61,049 bases of DNA. Origin: a bacterium. Lineage in GTDB: Bacteria > Myxococcota > UBA727 > JAUIJE01. Position numbers and translations under genes: made by a program. Shown here one piece after another: positions 1-8,634 of the stretch. The notes under the pieces were generated by a model. It saw only the letters and a list, made by a program, of their open reading frames with translations. It was not told the DNA's origin and did not search any database. Positions within the stretch are counted from its first letter, which is position 1. The number at the start of each line of letters is the position of its first letter. The stretch is taken from assembly GCA_030431455.1 (NCBI GenBank), contig JAUIJE010000022.1, forward strand, positions 1 to 61,049. The letters run 5' to 3'.

Positions 1-310
1 CCAGCTGGAAGTTCGGCTGTTGCGGGTTCGAGTACACGCTCCCGCAGTAGTTCGCTTCGGAGAGAAGCGTGTAGCAGTCCAACACCTGACCGTTGACCGG
101 AAGCGCCGAGCAGTCCTCGGGCTCGTCGATGATCGGGTTGTCGGGATTGTTGAGATCGTCGTTCGGGTCGTTCGGATTGTCGACCGGAGTGACGTCGATC
201 GTGCCCTGGTCGGGCGGCGGCGGTGGCGACTGGGTCGTATCGACCGGCTTCGGACAACCCGAAAGCCCAATCAGCACGAAACCCGACGCCAAGACGTAAG
301 ATTTACGCAT
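1..310 (-). CDS. Lipoprotein of unknown function (partial, C-terminus outside window)
   Basis: Only the first 103 codons are inside the window; the gene continues beyond base 1. The protein starts MRKSYVLASGF and has a short hydrophobic stretch ending in a lipobox LSGC, so it should be a lipid-anchored envelope protein. After the cysteine comes a Pro-rich linker, then an Asn/Asp/Pro-rich spacer (NPNDPNDDLNNPDNP) and then a Cys-containing region. The start is supported by a strong ribosome binding site (GGGGAGG) 6 bases before the ATG. No domain is recognised in the visible part. The linker is typical of surface lipoproteins of this bacterial group. Confidence 0.8.
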   Translation of the reverse strand, partial: MRKSYVLASGFVLIGLSGCPKPVDTTQSPPPPPDQGTIDVTPVDNPNDPNDDLNNPDNPIIDEPEDCSALPVNGQVLDCYTLLSEANYCGSVYSNPQQPNFQL

Positions 311-398
311 GTTGCGTTTCCTCCCCTTGCACCGCCGACACCATGACGACGGTCGAAATGACTGGCGACCCTGTGATCGCCTTCACGCTTGTCGGGAC

Positions 399-428
399 AC
401 AATACAGGAAGGTTGTCCGTGGGGTAAA
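399..428 (-). promoter_or_regulatory. Possible sigma-70 promoter for the lipoprotein at 1-310
   Basis: On the minus strand TTTACC (428-423) and TATTGT (404-399) are separated by 18 bases, in an otherwise gene-free stretch about 90 bases upstream of the lipoprotein start. The match is moderate only. Confidence 0.3.
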
Positions 429-521
429 TGGCCCATCCCCCATTCGGCTGATACTCCGGGGACTTACCGTGTCCCACCCCGTCCGACCCGCGCCTTCCTC
501 GTCGCACCCCGGCCAAACCAG

Positions 522-545
522 CAAAACCGAGCAAAATCAGCCCGG
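522..545 (-). terminator. Rho-independent terminator after the mla operon
   Basis: Just after the stop codon of the OmpA-like gene, the minus strand reads CCGGGC-TGATTTT-GCTCGG followed by TTTTG. The six-base stem has one G-U pair. It would end the alr-mla-OmpA transcript. Otherwise the 311-548 interval holds only the leader of the divergent-side lipoprotein gene. Confidence 0.5.
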
Positions 546-548
546 TAG

Positions 549-1793
549 CTAGCCTTCGGGCAACACCTCGGCATCCCAATCGTCCTCCCCCGCCCCCTTT
601 TGGGGGGGCGGATTTTTTTTGCTGGGGGGAGGATCTCCGGGTGGGGGGGACTTGCCCCCCTCCCTGTTTTTATTGGGTTTTTCGGATTTTTGTTCGGCAG
701 GCTTATCATTGGCGGGCGGCGTCTGGGCGGACTCGCCCGCCGGTTTTTGATCGCCCCCGCGATCGTTTTGGGCGGCTTTGCCCCCCTCGCCCGGCCCCGT
801 CTTCTCCGCCGCGGGCGCGGTGCCCGACGACCCGCCGCCCCCGCTGGCCGCGGGCTTGTGCGTTTGGGCGGTGGTCTGTTCGCCGCCCTTCGCGCCGCCG
901 GTCGTGGCCGGCTGTTCGCCCCCGGCCGCCCCCCCCTCGGTCGCGGGAGGGGACGACGCCGCGGCCGCGCCGTCGCCTGCCGCGGCCGGTGCTTGGCCCG
1001 CGATGTAGACCCGCACCCGCACGCCGCCGGTGGACTTGGCGTCCGGGCCCTTCAGCACCTCGGGCTTGAGCGCGAAGCGCGACACCGGGATGCCCGCCGA
1101 CGTGAACGCGGCCTGCACCTCTTCGGCGCGGTTTTGGGCCAAGCCCTCCGCCCGCGTCCGCTTGGTCTCCAGCAGCCCGGCGAGGCCGTCGATCTCGATG
1201 CGCACGAGGTTCTGCTCTTCGGCCTTGGTCTGCTCGACGATGTCGGCGAGCACCCGCGCGCCTTGCTCGGTTCGCGACGCCTTGCCCCGCTTGGTCTCGA
1301 GCAGGGCCTCGGTGAGCAGCACGACCTGTTCGCCCGCGAGCAGGTTGCGATCGCCCTCGGGACAACCGTCCGCGTCGCGCTCCCCGTCGATGTCCTCTTT
1401 GCGCGAGGGGCACGCGTCGAGATGGTCGGGGATGCCGTCGCCGTCGGCGTCCGCCTGGGGACAGCCGTCGGGAAAACCGCCGGGCTCATCGGGACAGCCG
1501 TCGTCGTAGTCCGCGATCATGTCCTTGTCCGCGTCGGGATCGGGACAGCCGTCGTGATCGAACATGTCGTTCAACGTCTCGGGCGTGGTGGGGCACAGGT
1601 CCACCGCGTCGTCGACCCGGTCCCCGTCCTCGTCCTTGTCGCTGCATTCGCGTTGGGTCTCGACTTGGTCTTGGTCGCGGAAGTACTGGTCGCACATCCG
1701 GGGCTCTTTTTTGGGGGGCGGGTCAGAGGCACACCCGGTGCCGCCGGGGGCGCTCATCCCGAGCAGACCGATGAGGACGAGCCGCGCGCGCAT
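549..1793 (-). CDS. Thrombospondin type 3 repeat / OmpA-like lipoprotein
   Basis: A 414-residue exported lipoprotein (signal peptide ending GGTGC). Residues about 35-145 are Asp-rich calcium-binding thrombospondin type 3 repeats (DADGDGIPD, CPDPDADKD). Residues about 150-270 resemble an OmpA C-terminal domain, with the conserved Arg-containing helix (QNRAEEVQAAF), but the usual HTD motif that holds diaminopimelate is replaced by DGLAG, so peptidoglycan binding is doubtful. The last 140 residues are a low-complexity Ala/Gly/Glu/Lys/Pro tail. The gene follows the MCE protein by 4 bases, so it is the last gene of the lipid transport operon and may anchor or brace that system in the periplasm. 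The role in lipid transport is inferred from position only. Confidence 0.85.
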   Translation of the reverse strand: MRARLVLIGLLGMSAPGGTGCASDPPPKKEPRMCDQYFRDQDQVETQRECSDKDEDGDRVDDAVDLCPTTPETLNDMFDHDGCPDPDADKDMIADYDDGCPDEPGGFPDGCPQADADGDGIPDHLDACPSRKEDIDGERDADGCPEGDRNLLAGEQVVLLTEALLETKRGKASRTEQGARVLADIVEQTKAEEQNLVRIEIDGLAGLLETKRTRAEGLAQNRAEEVQAAFTSAGIPVSRFALKPEVLKGPDAKSTGGVRVRVYIAGQAPAAAGDGAAAASSPPATEGGAAGGEQPATTGGAKGGEQTTAQTHKPAASGGGGSSGTAPAAEKTGPGEGGKAAQNDRGGDQKPAGESAQTPPANDKPAEQKSEKPNKNREGGKSPPPGDPPPSKKNPPPQKGAGEDDWDAEVLPEG

Positions 1794-1797
1794 GAGG

Positions 1798-3807
1798 TCA
1801 GAACGACGGAATGAACGGCAACAATCCGCGCAGGTCGTCGTCCTTGAACATGATGCCGACCCCGATGAAGAAGTCGGTCCCGTACCGGTGGAAGGCGGGG
1901 TCGATGTAGACGATGTCGCCGGTGGAGATCATGCGTTCGTAGTCGACCATGTTGAGGATGTCGTCGAAGCCGGCGGACAGGTACACGTAGGGCACGGGCT
2001 GAACCTTGAGGGTCGCGCGCCACCGCGGCAGGGTAAACAATGGATAGGCAGGGTCGTTGAGGTTCTGGCTTTGATTGCGCGGACCACCGAAGTTGAAGAA
2101 GTCGTTGCGCAGCTGGATGCGGTCGTCCCAGAGGAACAGGTCGGCCCCCACCCCGCCGGAGGTCTCGATGAGCCCGGCGCGGAGGATGACGATCTCGAAG
2201 AAGCGCTTGGCGAACATCGCGGTGAAGCGCAGGGTGTTGTCGTCGTACCAAGTGGACTCGCGGCGCACGAAGGCGAGGCCCCCGGGGGTGTTCTCCACGG
2301 AGTTGACCACCCGGGTGAGCTGCTCGAACGCCCCCCCGTCGTTGACCACCTCGACGAGGTAGAACTTGTCGGGGTTGGGCTGGATGCGCAGACCGAGGGC
2401 GACGTTGGCCTTGCCCCGGCGCACGCTGTACCAGGTGCCGAGGTCGATGTAGGTCTCGAGGCTGGTGACCGACTCGACGAGCTCGGCCGCGCCCACCGCC
2501 GCGCTCTCCATGCGATCCGCGAGCTTCTCGTCGGTGAGCAGCTTGCCCACGGTGCCCTCGCCGCGTTCGATCCGGCCGGTGATCTCCGAGAGGTTCTCCA
2601 GGGAGGTGTTGAGCTGGTCGAGGCTCGCCTTCATCTTCTTGATGCTCTCGCCGAAGTTGCCCTCCTCTTCGCCCACCGCGTCTTTGAGCGCCCCCGTCAC
2701 CACCTGGAGGTCGTCGGTGATCTTCTGCACGTTGGCCATGGTCTCGCGGATTTCGCCCCCGGTGGGGGGCCCCCCGTCGACGCCGGGGGTGAGCGGCTTG
2801 GTGAGGTCCTCGACGTCTTTGGAGATGCGCTCGAGGTTGGCGAGCAGGCTGGTGACCGCCTCGTCGTTCTTGTTGACCACCCGGTTGATGTCCTTGGTGG
2901 CCCGCTTGATCGAGTTGACCATGTCGCGGACGTCGGTGACCACCATCTCGTAGAGCTCGTCGAGAGGGGGATTTTCTTCGTCCCCCTCGATGAACTTGTT
3001 GATGTTGTCGGCGATGGACTCGACGTGGGCGATGGTGCGGGTGATGTTCTCGTCGGCTTGGCCCACGATGTCGCGGATGCTGGTGACCAGCTCCTCGACC
3101 TGGGTGGCGATGGTGTCGAACTGCGTTTTGCTGCGGACGTTGTGGATGCGCCCCTCGGGCTCGACCAGGGTCTTGTCCGCGCCCAGCTCCAAGAACAATG
3201 CCTTTGCCCCCAGGAGGCCGAGGCTCTCCTTCTTGAGCCAGCTGTCGGTGGGCACCTGCACGTCATTCGACACCCGCATGTCGACGCGGGCGACCTTGAC
3301 CGGGTCTTTGGGGTTGAGCCCCACCACCCCGAGGCGGGTCTCGTAGGCCACCGGATCGCCCTCCTGCCGCTCGATGCCGAGGAGCAAGCCACGCAGGGGG
3401 CTTTTCACGTCGAGCTCGCCGCGCTCGGTGGAGAGCACCACCAACACTTCCTCGGGCTCGACCTGGTCGCCGGGCTTTTTGAGCCACCGGGCCACGGTGC
3501 TGCCGTCGGGGATGAAGCCGGCCTGCTTGGGGTAGAGCGCCTCGCTGCGGTCGTCGGGGTTGGGGAGCAGCTCCTCGACGCTGACCTGGCGCAGGGTGAT
3601 GTCTTGGATTTCGCCGATTTGAAGACCGGCCACGGTGATCAACGATTTGGCTGACAGCCCCGACGCGTCGGTCATGTACGCGTAGTACGGCTCGCTGTTG
3701 AGCTCGTTGAGGGTGGACTTGCGCGACTGCGCAAAGAAATAGATGGCGACCGCCACCCCGGCGAGCACCACGAGGCCGGCGCGAAACGCGTTGGCGGTCT
3801 CGTTCAT
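1798..3807 (-). CDS. mlaD: Large MlaD-like MCE protein with inserted lipoyl-like domain and C-terminal barrel-like region
   Basis: A 669-residue protein, far longer than E. coli MlaD (about 180). An N-terminal membrane anchor (residues about 10-26) is followed by the first part of an MCE domain (about 38-75, ending VAGLQIGEIQDITL). Residues about 78-165 are an insertion with the fold pattern of a lipoyl/biotinyl carrier domain (WLKKPGDQVEPEE, LDVKSPLRGLL), with Arg129 where the modified lysine would be. The MCE domain resumes at about 168-220. A long coiled-coil region (about 220-440) follows, then about 230 residues rich in alternating strands that end in Phe, like an outer membrane barrel. 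MCE proteins form rings or tubes that carry phospholipids across the periplasm. Start chosen at ATG 3807; an in-frame GTG lies 4 codons upstream. Confidence 0.85.
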   Translation of the reverse strand: MNETANAFRAGLVVLAGVAVAIYFFAQSRKSTLNELNSEPYYAYMTDASGLSAKSLITVAGLQIGEIQDITLRQVSVEELLPNPDDRSEALYPKQAGFIPDGSTVARWLKKPGDQVEPEEVLVVLSTERGELDVKSPLRGLLLGIERQEGDPVAYETRLGVVGLNPKDPVKVARVDMRVSNDVQVPTDSWLKKESLGLLGAKALFLELGADKTLVEPEGRIHNVRSKTQFDTIATQVEELVTSIRDIVGQADENITRTIAHVESIADNINKFIEGDEENPPLDELYEMVVTDVRDMVNSIKRATKDINRVVNKNDEAVTSLLANLERISKDVEDLTKPLTPGVDGGPPTGGEIRETMANVQKITDDLQVVTGALKDAVGEEEGNFGESIKKMKASLDQLNTSLENLSEITGRIERGEGTVGKLLTDEKLADRMESAAVGAAELVESVTSLETYIDLGTWYSVRRGKANVALGLRIQPNPDKFYLVEVVNDGGAFEQLTRVVNSVENTPGGLAFVRRESTWYDDNTLRFTAMFAKRFFEIVILRAGLIETSGGVGADLFLWDDRIQLRNDFFNFGGPRNQSQNLNDPAYPLFTLPRWRATLKVQPVPYVYLSAGFDDILNMVDYERMISTGDIVYIDPAFHRYGTDFFIGVGIMFKDDDLRGLLPFIPSF

Positions 3808-3897
3808 TGCTTGTCCCACCCTCCGAAAAAGTTCCCGTGGTCTAGCACAGTCGGCCGGCCCGGGCTGGTTGTTCGTGGCCCCGGCCCGGGGCCCCGG

Positions 3898-4755
3898 TCA
3901 CGCGTTTTTGGCCGTCCAGGTCGCGAAAAACTGCTTCACGAACGGATGTTCGGACGCGAGGCAGTCCTCTTTGCTCCCCCGCACCACGATTTCGCCCTCA
4001 AACACGAACAGGATTTGGTCGGCGATCTTGAACGCCGAGGCGATGTCGTGGCTGATGACGATCGACGTGATGCCCAACGATTGTTTGGCCTGGAGGATCA
4101 TCTCGTCGACCTGATCGGTGGTGATGGGGTCCAGACCGGTGGTGGGCTCGTCGTAGAGCACGATGGTGGGCTCGAGGGCCACCGCGCGGGCGAGGCCCAC
4201 GCGTTTGCGTTGGCCCCCCGAAATCTCCGACGGAAAACGCGGGCCGAGGATGTCGGGGTCGAGCGAGAAGAGGTTCATCAGGTAGCGCACCCGCTCGTCG
4301 ATCTGGGCCACCGACATGTCTTTGCGGTGCTCGCGCAGGGGGAACGCGACGTTGTCGTAGTTGGTCATGGAGTCGAACAAGGCCGCCTGCTGAAACACCA
4401 TGCCGAACTTCGAACGCACCCGCTTGAGCTCGAGCGGCCCGAGCTTGGTGATGTCCTCGCCGTCGATGAGCACGCTCCCCGACGTGGGCTTCAGCAGGCC
4501 GATCATGTGCTTCATCAACACCGACTTGCCCATGCCCGAGCCCCCGAGCACAACCGCGACGCTGCCCTTTTCGATCTGGAGGTTGATGCCCTTGAGCACC
4601 TCCCGTGTGCCGAACGTCTTGCGCAGCTCCTTGACCTCGACCGCATACGGGGGCCGCTCGGGCATCACCGCGGTCTCGGGCGTGATCGCATCGAGGGCGG
4701 GGTTGGTCGGGGCCGGCTGGTCGGGCACCGTTTTGTCGTCGTCAAACCCGGTCAT
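3898..4755 (-). CDS. mlaF: MlaF-like ABC transporter ATP-binding protein
   Basis: The 285-residue ATPase of an MCE-type phospholipid transporter. It carries a full set of ABC motifs: Walker A GGSGMGKS, Q-loop VFQQAALF, signature ISGGQRKRVGLAR, Walker B IVLYDEPTTGLDP and H-loop VISHD. It should work in the cytoplasm on the permease encoded immediately upstream; the two genes are 3 bases apart. A Pro/Thr-rich N-terminal extension of about 35 residues precedes the ATPase domain. The MlaB (STAS) and MlaC (periplasmic carrier) genes of the E. coli operon are absent here, which is common outside gammaproteobacteria. Confidence 0.95.
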   Translation of the reverse strand: MTGFDDDKTVPDQPAPTNPALDAITPETAVMPERPPYAVEVKELRKTFGTREVLKGINLQIEKGSVAVVLGGSGMGKSVLMKHMIGLLKPTSGSVLIDGEDITKLGPLELKRVRSKFGMVFQQAALFDSMTNYDNVAFPLREHRKDMSVAQIDERVRYLMNLFSLDPDILGPRFPSEISGGQRKRVGLARAVALEPTIVLYDEPTTGLDPITTDQVDEMILQAKQSLGITSIVISHDIASAFKIADQILFVFEGEIVVRGSKEDCLASEHPFVKQFFATWTAKNA

Positions 4756-4758
4756 GGC

Positions 4759-5655
4759 TCACTTGGGCAGCGCGTTGAAGTAGATGTAGCCCTGCAAGAG
4801 CGGCTGGAGCAGTTCGGTGATGACGTAGGTCCCGACCAACACGCTCACCGACGACATCACCACCGCGGCGGTGGCCGCCTCGCCGACCCCACGCGCGCCC
4901 CCCGAGGTGTTGAAGCCTTTGTAGCAGCTGATCAACGCGACCTGCGCCCCGAAGAACGCGGCCTTGATGTAGCCCTCATAAAAATCCGGCGGGTCGAGGA
5001 TGTTCCACGTTTCGTACATGAACACCCCCGGGTCGACCCCCTCGCGCACCACCGTCATCAGGTACGAACCCAGAAAGCCGCAGCCCGTGTAGATCGACGC
5101 CAGCATCGGCAACATCAACGTCGCCGCCACCACCCGGGGCACGACCAGATACTGGATGGGCTCCACCGCCATCGTCGACAGCGCATCGATCTGCTCGGTG
5201 ACACGCATGGTGCCAAGCTCGGTGGCCATGCCCGACCCCGAGCGGCCCGCGACCATCAGGGCGGTCAGCACCGGCCCCATCTCGCGGGCCAGCGAGATCA
5301 GCGTCGCGGGCCCGACCATGGCCTCGGCCCCAAATCGCTTGAAGCCCACCAACGTCTGTAGGCCGAACACCAACCCGGTGAAAAACCCGGTGAGCACGAC
5401 GATGAACAGCGAGCCAAACCCGATGTCGCGCACATGCCGCAGGGTCTCGCTCCACCGGAACGGCCGGCGCGGCAACCAGAACAGCACCCGGCCGGTGAAC
5501 AGGACGATGTCGCCCATTTCCACAATGCCTTTGATCACCGGCTCGCCGAGCGCCGCGATCATCAGGTACAGCCGCCGCCCGATGCCCGGCTTGTCCGGGG
5601 CCTTGTCGGGGGGCTGTCCGTCGGGCTTTGGCGCGGGCGCGGGCGCGTCGGTCAT
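4759..5655 (-). CDS. mlaE: MlaE-like permease of the MCE lipid transporter
   Basis: A 298-residue MlaE/YrbE-family integral membrane protein. After a Pro/Lys-rich cytoplasmic N-terminus the family core is clear: GFFTGLVFGLQT, the REMGPVLTALMVAGRSGSGMA segment and the conserved TEQIDALSTM loop. About five or six membrane helices are expected. It pairs with the ATPase downstream and hands lipids to or from the MCE protein. The gene begins 37 bases after the alr stop. No Shine-Dalgarno sequence precedes the ATG; instead TATCGT lies 7 bases upstream, as at several other genes in this window. Confidence 0.93.
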   Translation of the reverse strand: MTDAPAPAPKPDGQPPDKAPDKPGIGRRLYLMIAALGEPVIKGIVEMGDIVLFTGRVLFWLPRRPFRWSETLRHVRDIGFGSLFIVVLTGFFTGLVFGLQTLVGFKRFGAEAMVGPATLISLAREMGPVLTALMVAGRSGSGMATELGTMRVTEQIDALSTMAVEPIQYLVVPRVVAATLMLPMLASIYTGCGFLGSYLMTVVREGVDPGVFMYETWNILDPPDFYEGYIKAAFFGAQVALISCYKGFNTSGGARGVGEAATAAVVMSSVSVLVGTYVITELLQPLLQGYIYFNALPK

Positions 5656-5668
5656 GCGCGGGACGATA
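5656..5668 (-). promoter_or_regulatory. Possible -10 element for leaderless mlaE transcript
   Basis: TATCGT (5668-5663) is followed by seven bases and the mlaE ATG. There is no Shine-Dalgarno sequence. No clear -35 element is seen. Confidence 0.4.
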
Positions 5669-5692
5669 CAGAGCGCACGCCGTTTCGCCTAG

Positions 5693-6880
5693 CTATTGGG
5701 CCACGCGGTGCACCCGGGTGGCGATGCTCGTCATCAACTCATACGCGATGGTGCCGGCCTTCGCCGCCAGGGGCCAGGGGGCGACCGCGTCGGGGCCCGT
5801 GCCCCCGAGGACAGTGCACAGCGCCCCCGGCGCGGCGATGCCCGGGCCCGCGGCGGCCACCGCGTCGGTGACGTCCACCACGATCAAGTCCATGCACACC
5901 CGGCCCAAGATCGGCGCGCGGTGGGGGCCAAACATCACGTGGCCCTGGCCGGACAACGCGCGGGGATAGCCGTCGGCATAGCCGAGCCCGAGCAGGGCGA
6001 GCTCGGTGTCGCGCGCGCAGGTGAACGTGCTGCCGTAGCTCACCTTCGCCCCCCGGGGCACCCGCTTGTGCAGCACCACCGGGGCGCGCCAGCGGAACGC
6101 GCAGCGCAGGACGTCGGCGCAGCGCCCGTCGGGAAAAGGCGAGACGCCGTACAAGCCCAAGCCGGGCCGGGCCCACCAGGTGAACCGATCGTAGGCGTTG
6201 TCGGCGAGGCGACCGGGGCGACCGGACAACGAGAGCGTGGCCGCGCTGTTGCTGATGTGGGCGATGCGCACGGTGGGCGCGCGGGCGGTGAGGTGGTCGA
6301 GCACGTCGGCGAAGCGCTCGACTTGGTGGGTGTTCATCTCGGCTTCGGCGAGGTCGGCGTTGGCAAAATGGGTCATGACCCCGGCCAACCGGAGCGCGGG
6401 GTGGGCCGCGGCCGCGTCCAGCACCGCGTCGAGGGCGGCGCGGCCCGCGCCTTCGTCGCCGGCGACGTAGACCCCTTCGCGGCTGAGCCCGGTGTCGACC
6501 GCGAGGTGTACGTCGAGGGGCCGGCCGGACGCGTGCGCGCCCAATCGTTCGACCTCGTCCACGGATCCGACCACTGCAGTGAGATTGTGCGCCCACAATG
6601 TGTCAGGATCGTCCCACCAGCACGCGCCACCGAGCACCAACAGCGGTCCCGCGTGACCCGCCGCGCGCAGCTCGCAAGCCTCTTCCACCGTGGCCACCGC
6701 GAACCGGTCGGTGTGGGGGGCGAGCGCCCGGTACGCGGGCACCGCCCCGATGCCGTAGCCCCCGGCTTTGATCACCGCGCACACCGACACGCCCGGGCCC
6801 GCGGCCCGCGCCAGCGCGTCGATGTTGTGGGCGAAGGCCGCGCCGTCGACCTCGAGGATGTTCTGCCGGTGCCGCTCCAT
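5693..6880 (-). CDS. alr: Alanine racemase
   Basis: A 395-residue fold-type III PLP enzyme that interconverts L- and D-alanine for peptidoglycan synthesis. The PLP lysine is Lys38 in AVIKAGGYGIG (usual form AVIKANAYGHG) and the catalytic tyrosine lies in KVSYGSTFTC. The C-terminal barrel is complete (LGRVCMDLIVVDVT). The reading frame continues 61 codons upstream, but that part is Cys/Arg-rich, unlike the family, and would overlap the divergent Hsp70 gene, so the ATG at 6880 is taken as the start. No Shine-Dalgarno sequence is seen before it. It lies 37 bases upstream of mlaE and probably shares a transcript with it. Confidence 0.93.
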   Translation of the reverse strand: MERHRQNILEVDGAAFAHNIDALARAAGPGVSVCAVIKAGGYGIGAVPAYRALAPHTDRFAVATVEEACELRAAGHAGPLLVLGGACWWDDPDTLWAHNLTAVVGSVDEVERLGAHASGRPLDVHLAVDTGLSREGVYVAGDEGAGRAALDAVLDAAAAHPALRLAGVMTHFANADLAEAEMNTHQVERFADVLDHLTARAPTVRIAHISNSAATLSLSGRPGRLADNAYDRFTWWARPGLGLYGVSPFPDGRCADVLRCAFRWRAPVVLHKRVPRGAKVSYGSTFTCARDTELALLGLGYADGYPRALSGQGHVMFGPHRAPILGRVCMDLIVVDVTDAVAAAGPGIAAPGALCTVLGGTGPDAVAPWPLAAKAGTIAYELMTSIATRVHRVAQ

Positions 6881-6999
6881 CGGGCCGGAGGTACGTGGCC
6901 CACGCGGCCCCTGCAAGGGGCCCACGGCGGGGGCGGAAACTAGGTCGCCGGCGACGTTATTCGATACGCTGTGCGCTCTGAGCACGGGAGTCTCCGTTG

Positions 7000-8625
7000 G
7001 TGAAAGGCAGCAGCCCCTTCTGTGTGGGCATCGATTTGGGAACCACCAACACCTGCGCGGCATTCGCCGACGGGCGCATCCCCCGTGTGATCCCCACCGA
7101 GCGGGGCCACAACCTGCTCGCCTCGGTGGTCGCGTTCGTCGACGGCAAGACCCTGATCGGTCAACCGGCCAAAGACCAACTCCTGATCAACCCCGCCGAG
7201 ACGGTGTACGGGAGCAAACGACTCATCGGCCGCGCCTACCACTCCCGTGAGGTGCAACAGCTGAAGGAGCGCTTCGCGTACCACATCGTCGAGGGCACCC
7301 GCGGCCGGTGCGCGGTGCAAATCGGCGACGACGTGCACCAGCTGACCGACATCGCCGCGATCCTGTTGCGCCAGATCGCGACCTACGCCGAGACCCACAA
7401 AGGCCAGACCGTCGACGGGGTGGTGATCACGGTGCCCGCCTTCTACCCCCAAAGCCAGCGCGAAGCCGTGCGCCAAGCGGGCAAACGCGCGGGGCTCGAC
7501 GTGTGGCGCTTGGTCAACGAGCCCACCGCGGCCGCGCTCACCTACGGGCTCGGCCGCCACGAGGATCAGAAGATCCTCGTGTTCGACCTCGGGGGCGGGA
7601 CCTTTGACGTGTCCATCGTCGAGACCGCGGGCACGATGTTCCAGGTGCTCGCCACCGGGGGCGACGGCTTTTTGGGCGGGGTCGACTTCGACATCCGCAT
7701 CACCGAGTACCTGCTCGACAAATTCGAAAAAGACACCGGCGTGGTCGTGCGCGACGACTCCACCGTCGTGCAGCGCATTCTCAACGCCGCCGAGGTCGCC
7801 AAGTGCGACCTCTCCGCGCTCCAGCACACCGAGGTGCGGCTCCCCTTCGTGGCCCAAAAGCGTGGCCGGCCCCTCGACCTCACCGAGCGCATCGATCGCA
7901 AGTTCCTTGTCGAGCTGACCGACGACCTCGTGACCCGTTGCATGACCGAGGTCGAGGCCGCGCTGTCCCGCGCCGGCTTGGCCGAGGACGACATCGACGA
8001 GGTCGTGCTCGCCGGGGGCCAGACCCGCATGCCCGCGATCCAGGACAAGCTCCACCAACTCTTCGGCCGGCCGCCGCGGCGGGGCGTGCACCCCGACGAG
8101 GTGGTGGCCCAGGGCGCGGCGCTGTTGGCCAAATCCCTCGGCCAATCCGACGGCATCCGGCTGCTCGACGTCATCTCCGTGCCCATCGGGGCCGCGGTGC
8201 GCAAGACCGACGACGACACCCCCGCGGTCAAGTACGTCATCGAGTCCAACATCCCCCTCCCCCTCGACGCGTCGATCGAAATCCCCACCACCCAAGACAA
8301 CCAAACCGAGATGGAGATCGACATCTTCCAGGGGTTCTCCACCGACGTGACCGAAGCCGAGTACATAGGCTCGGTGTTGTACGACGGGTTGCCCCTCGGC
8401 CCCGCCGGGGCCCGGGCGGTGGTGCTCACCTTCTCCGTCGACGTAGGCGGCATTTTGAGCATCAAGGCCCACCACGGCAACGACCGCGCGGCCCGGCGGC
8501 TGCCCCTGGTGGGCCGGCACCCGGACTACCTCGAGTCCTTGGTCTGGCAGCGAATGGACGAGGACACCCAAGAGTTCAAGAAGCCTGAGATCAGCCTGCT
8601 GCGCCGCTTGTTCGGCAAAGGCTGA
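7000..8625 (+). CDS. Hsp70-family chaperone lacking the C-terminal lid
   Basis: A 541-residue Hsp70 protein, about 100 residues shorter than DnaK. The nucleotide-binding domain is complete: GIDLGTTNTCAAF near the N-terminus, VFDLGGGTFDVS and VLAGGQTRMPAIQ for phosphate and adenosine contacts. The substrate-binding beta domain is present (about 385-500), but the helical lid and the acidic DnaK tail are missing; the protein ends RRLFGKG. It is probably an Hsp70 paralogue and not the housekeeping DnaK; no grpE or dnaJ is nearby. The start is a GTG with GGGAG 9 bases upstream; an adjacent in-frame TTG at 6997 is an equal alternative. It converges on the sigma factor gene with a 9-base gap. Confidence 0.9.
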   Translation: MKGSSPFCVGIDLGTTNTCAAFADGRIPRVIPTERGHNLLASVVAFVDGKTLIGQPAKDQLLINPAETVYGSKRLIGRAYHSREVQQLKERFAYHIVEGTRGRCAVQIGDDVHQLTDIAAILLRQIATYAETHKGQTVDGVVITVPAFYPQSQREAVRQAGKRAGLDVWRLVNEPTAAALTYGLGRHEDQKILVFDLGGGTFDVSIVETAGTMFQVLATGGDGFLGGVDFDIRITEYLLDKFEKDTGVVVRDDSTVVQRILNAAEVAKCDLSALQHTEVRLPFVAQKRGRPLDLTERIDRKFLVELTDDLVTRCMTEVEAALSRAGLAEDDIDEVVLAGGQTRMPAIQDKLHQLFGRPPRRGVHPDEVVAQGAALLAKSLGQSDGIRLLDVISVPIGAAVRKTDDDTPAVKYVIESNIPLPLDASIEIPTTQDNQTEMEIDIFQGFSTDVTEAEYIGSVLYDGLPLGPAGARAVVLTFSVDVGGILSIKAHHGNDRAARRLPLVGRHPDYLESLVWQRMDEDTQEFKKPEISLLRRLFGKG

Positions 8626-8634
8626 CGCTTTCCC

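Noticed and set aside
1564-3654. Long open frame on the plus strand opposite the MlaD-like gene
   Set aside because: It is the mirror of a high-GC gene: no domain, no ribosome binding site, and composition of an antisense frame. The same holds for other long frames opposite real genes, such as 30612-33197, 43775-46747 and 57535-60723.
6881-7063. N-terminal extension of alanine racemase
   Set aside because: It is Cys/Arg/Pro-rich, unlike the family, and would overlap the start of the divergent Hsp70 gene.
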